DNA of 5,875 nt from assembly GCA_030453285.1 (NCBI GenBank), contig JAKDKP010000171.1, positions 1 through 5,875 of the forward strand. The letters are read 5' to 3'. This document shows positions 4,609 through 5,875 of this stretch, piece after piece. The notes beneath the pieces were generated by a model. That model saw only the letters and a list, made by a program, of their open reading frames with translations, was not told the origin of the DNA and did no database searches. Positions within the stretch are counted from its first letter, which is position 1; every line of letters starts with the position of its first letter. Origin of the DNA: Propionibacteriales bacterium (GTDB lineage: Bacteria; Actinomycetota; Actinomycetes; Propionibacteriales; Propionibacteriaceae). A program made the position numbers and the translations under genes.

Positions 4609-5296
4609 ATCACCGACGCCCCCGCTGCGCCTGGCCGTCCTCGGAGCAGGAGGCCGTGCCGGGGTAGCGATCACCGCTACCGCTCTCGCTCGTGGACACC
4701 AGGTTGCGGCGATCGTTCGCCACCCCGTGCAACATCGGCACCTCTCTGCGGAGGGAGCCAGCATCGTCGCAGGTGACGCCCTTGATCTCGGGACATTGGC
4801 CGCAGCCACGGTCGGTGCGGATGCGCTGGTCTCGGCGGTGACGCCGTTCACCACCCCGCCGCCGTCGTTCGACGGGTTCGACACCGACTTCTACCGGAAG
4901 ATCAACAGCAACATCGTCACCGCGGCCCGGGCGAACGGGATCCCTCGGGTGATCATCATCGGACTGTTCGCCACCCTGTACCTGCCCACAGGCGGGATGG
5001 TCGCAGACGACGAACGGCTCTTCCCGCCGGCACTGCGATCGTTCGCCACGGCCCATGCCGCAGGGGTCATCCCGCTTGAAGGACAGGATGCCGACACCGA
5101 CTGGCTCGTGCTGTCGCCACCTGCCGACCTGAGCAGCGCCGCAACCGTCACGGGACGCTACCAACTCGGCTCAAGGATTCTTGACCACCAGCTCGGGAGC
5201 CTGCCCTTGTCGTACGTGGACCTCGCGTCGGCGGTCGTCGACCAGATCGAGCACCCGACCCGGCATCGCGAACACCTCGCCGTCTACGGAGTCTGA
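4598..5296 (+). CDS. NAD(P)-binding atypical SDR / NmrA-like reductase
   Basis: This 232-residue cytoplasmic Rossmann protein has the dinucleotide loop G16-A-G-G-R-A-G22 after strand 1, and R41 in IVRHP after strand 2, which suggests NADP(H) preference. It then shows the atypical-SDR pattern: AGDALD (58-63), DALVSAVTP (75-83), a strand RVIIIG (117-122), DTDWLVLSPPADL (166-178) and a C-terminal SYVDLASAVVDQIEHP (205-220). These match the YwnB/biliverdin-reductase-B-like group of NmrA-type proteins. The loop after RVIIIG reads LFATLYLPTGG where relatives usually have a GGAGSL-like stretch, so the active site may differ. The likely role is reduction of a quinone, flavin or other electrophile, inferred from the divergent HxlR/DUF24 regulator. 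The start could be ATG 4598 or ATG 4604. It converges with the next gene across 28 bp. Confidence 0.87.
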   Translation: MIMTSPTPPLRLAVLGAGGRAGVAITATALARGHQVAAIVRHPVQHRHLSAEGASIVAGDALDLGTLAAATVGADALVSAVTPFTTPPPSFDGFDTDFYRKINSNIVTAARANGIPRVIIIGLFATLYLPTGGMVADDERLFPPALRSFATAHAAGVIPLEGQDADTDWLVLSPPADLSSAATVTGRYQLGSRILDHQLGSLPLSYVDLASAVVDQIEHPTRHREHLAVYGV

Positions 5297-5324
5297 ACTG
5301 GGTGCGTCGCGACGGCCAATATCC

Positions 5325-5834
5325 TCAGCGCCGGCGTAGGGCGCTCATGCTGGCCCCGACCAACATCAGGGTGCCCATCGCACACATCGCGACGCTCAGG
5401 ATGTCGAAGAAGCCCCATGACGAGGAGCGTTGATTGGCCAGTTCGCTCTCCAGTTCGACGGTGGGATTGGTTCCGGGCAGGTAGCGTACGGGCGCGCCGA
5501 TGATCTCGGTCTTGCCGGTGAAGTCCTGTTCCCAACCGTCGGGCCCGGAGATGTCCACCTTGAGGTTCGGCACGGTACGCGTCGGCAGGACCACCGTGCG
5601 CCCGGCATCGTCGAAGGCCACCTCCAGTTCGATCACCCGCCGCTCGCCATCGCTGCCGGTGAAGATCTTGACCCGGGCATCGGTCACCACGGACGGCCGA
5701 CCACTGGTGAGCAGGTCCTGGGTCGCGGCCCGTTGACCGCCAGCGTTCGCCAGCGCCGCGGCTCCTCCGCAGATCATTGCCACCGCGATCACGGCCACTG
5801 CCGCTGACGCGAGCAGCGGCATCCGTCCACGCAT
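5325..5834 (-). CDS. DUF3592-like two-helix membrane protein of unknown function
   Basis: This 169-residue protein has one hydrophobic helix near each end: 6-29 after the basic start MRGR, and 141-164 before the basic tail LRRR. Between them is a soluble domain of about 110 residues, probably outside the cytoplasm. The order (N-terminal helix, a variable stretch, beta-rich segment RVIELEVAFDDAGRTVVLPTR at 66-86, then GAPVRYLPGTNPTVELES at 113-130, then a helix) resembles DUF3592 proteins, where a GD-x-V-x-V-x-Y-x-P-x-x-P motif precedes the second helix. Function is unknown in that family too, and the assignment is from pattern only. The first helix could instead be a signal peptide. AAGGGGG (5847-5841) lies 6 bases before ATG 5834-5832, a strong site that fixes the start. 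It appears to be transcribed alone. Confidence 0.82.
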   Translation of the reverse strand: MRGRMPLLASAAVAVIAVAMICGGAAALANAGGQRAATQDLLTSGRPSVVTDARVKIFTGSDGERRVIELEVAFDDAGRTVVLPTRTVPNLKVDISGPDGWEQDFTGKTEIIGAPVRYLPGTNPTVELESELANQRSSSWGFFDILSVAMCAMGTLMLVGASMSALRRR

Positions 5835-5856
5835 ACGAGTCCCCCTTGGTGCGTGA

Positions 5857-5875
5857 GGTGAGCGTATCGCTCGCC
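5857..5875 (-). promoter_or_regulatory. Inverted repeat and candidate -10 upstream of the DUF3592-like gene
   Basis: GGTGAGCG (5857-5864) and CGCTCGCC (5868-5875) pair around TAT, with one G-T mismatch. Read leftward, TACGCT (5866-5861) fits a TAnnnT -10 box and would place initiation about 20 bases before the start codon. The matching -35 would lie outside the window. The repeat may be an operator over this promoter. Confidence 0.35.

Noticed and set aside
5305..5314. 10-bp palindrome CGTCGCGACG between the reductase and the DUF3592-like gene, as terminator
   Set aside because: It has no loop, is too short and lacks a T-tract; such CG-rich palindromes arise easily at this base composition.

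Overview
The window is GC-rich DNA with strong G/C preference at third codon positions. It has ATGA/TGATG-type gene overlaps, some GTG starts and purine-rich Shine-Dalgarno sites. Together with an actinobacterial-style SoxR and actinobacterial-looking redox genes, this suggests a high-GC actinobacterium. No ribosomal or other marker gene is present, so I cannot name the genus. I see no tRNA, rRNA, CRISPR array, transposase or integrase.

Layout from left to right: (1) positions 1-82 hold the start of a leftward gene, probably a membrane protein, cut by the window edge. (2) A 157-bp divergent intergenic region rich in inverted repeats leads to a two-gene rightward operon at 240-1870, an ABC ATPase overlapping a six-helix ABC-2 type permease, probably a small exporter. 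(3) A 196-bp convergent gap (1871-2066) carries three copies of the palindrome CCACGTGG and several nested GC-rich inverted repeats. A fourth CCACGTGG lies in the promoter region of the ABC operon. (4) A leftward soxR gene (2067-2516) has the complete four-cysteine [2Fe-2S] cluster motif. It diverges from a two-gene operon of a DsbA/FrnE-type thiol oxidoreductase (2608-3243) and a zinc-free quinone oxidoreductase-like MDR protein (3243-4157). A 20-bp near-perfect SoxR box lies between them. (5) A leftward HxlR/DUF24 regulator with a single conserved N-terminal cysteine (4185-4550) diverges from an NAD(P)-binding reductase (4598-5296). A 14-bp perfect palindrome lies over the reductase start. 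(6) A leftward two-helix envelope protein resembling DUF3592 (5325-5834) closes the window.

The central part (2067-5296) reads as a redox/electrophile-defence block. It has two independent redox sensors, one iron-sulphur (SoxR) and one thiol (HxlR/DUF24). Each diverges from NAD(P)H- or thiol-dependent oxidoreductases with a candidate operator in between. The ABC exporter on the left could serve the same purpose, but no SoxR box lies in front of it and the link is only positional. I find no clearly new biological system. The most interesting signals are the intergenic operators and the CCACGTGG repeat family.
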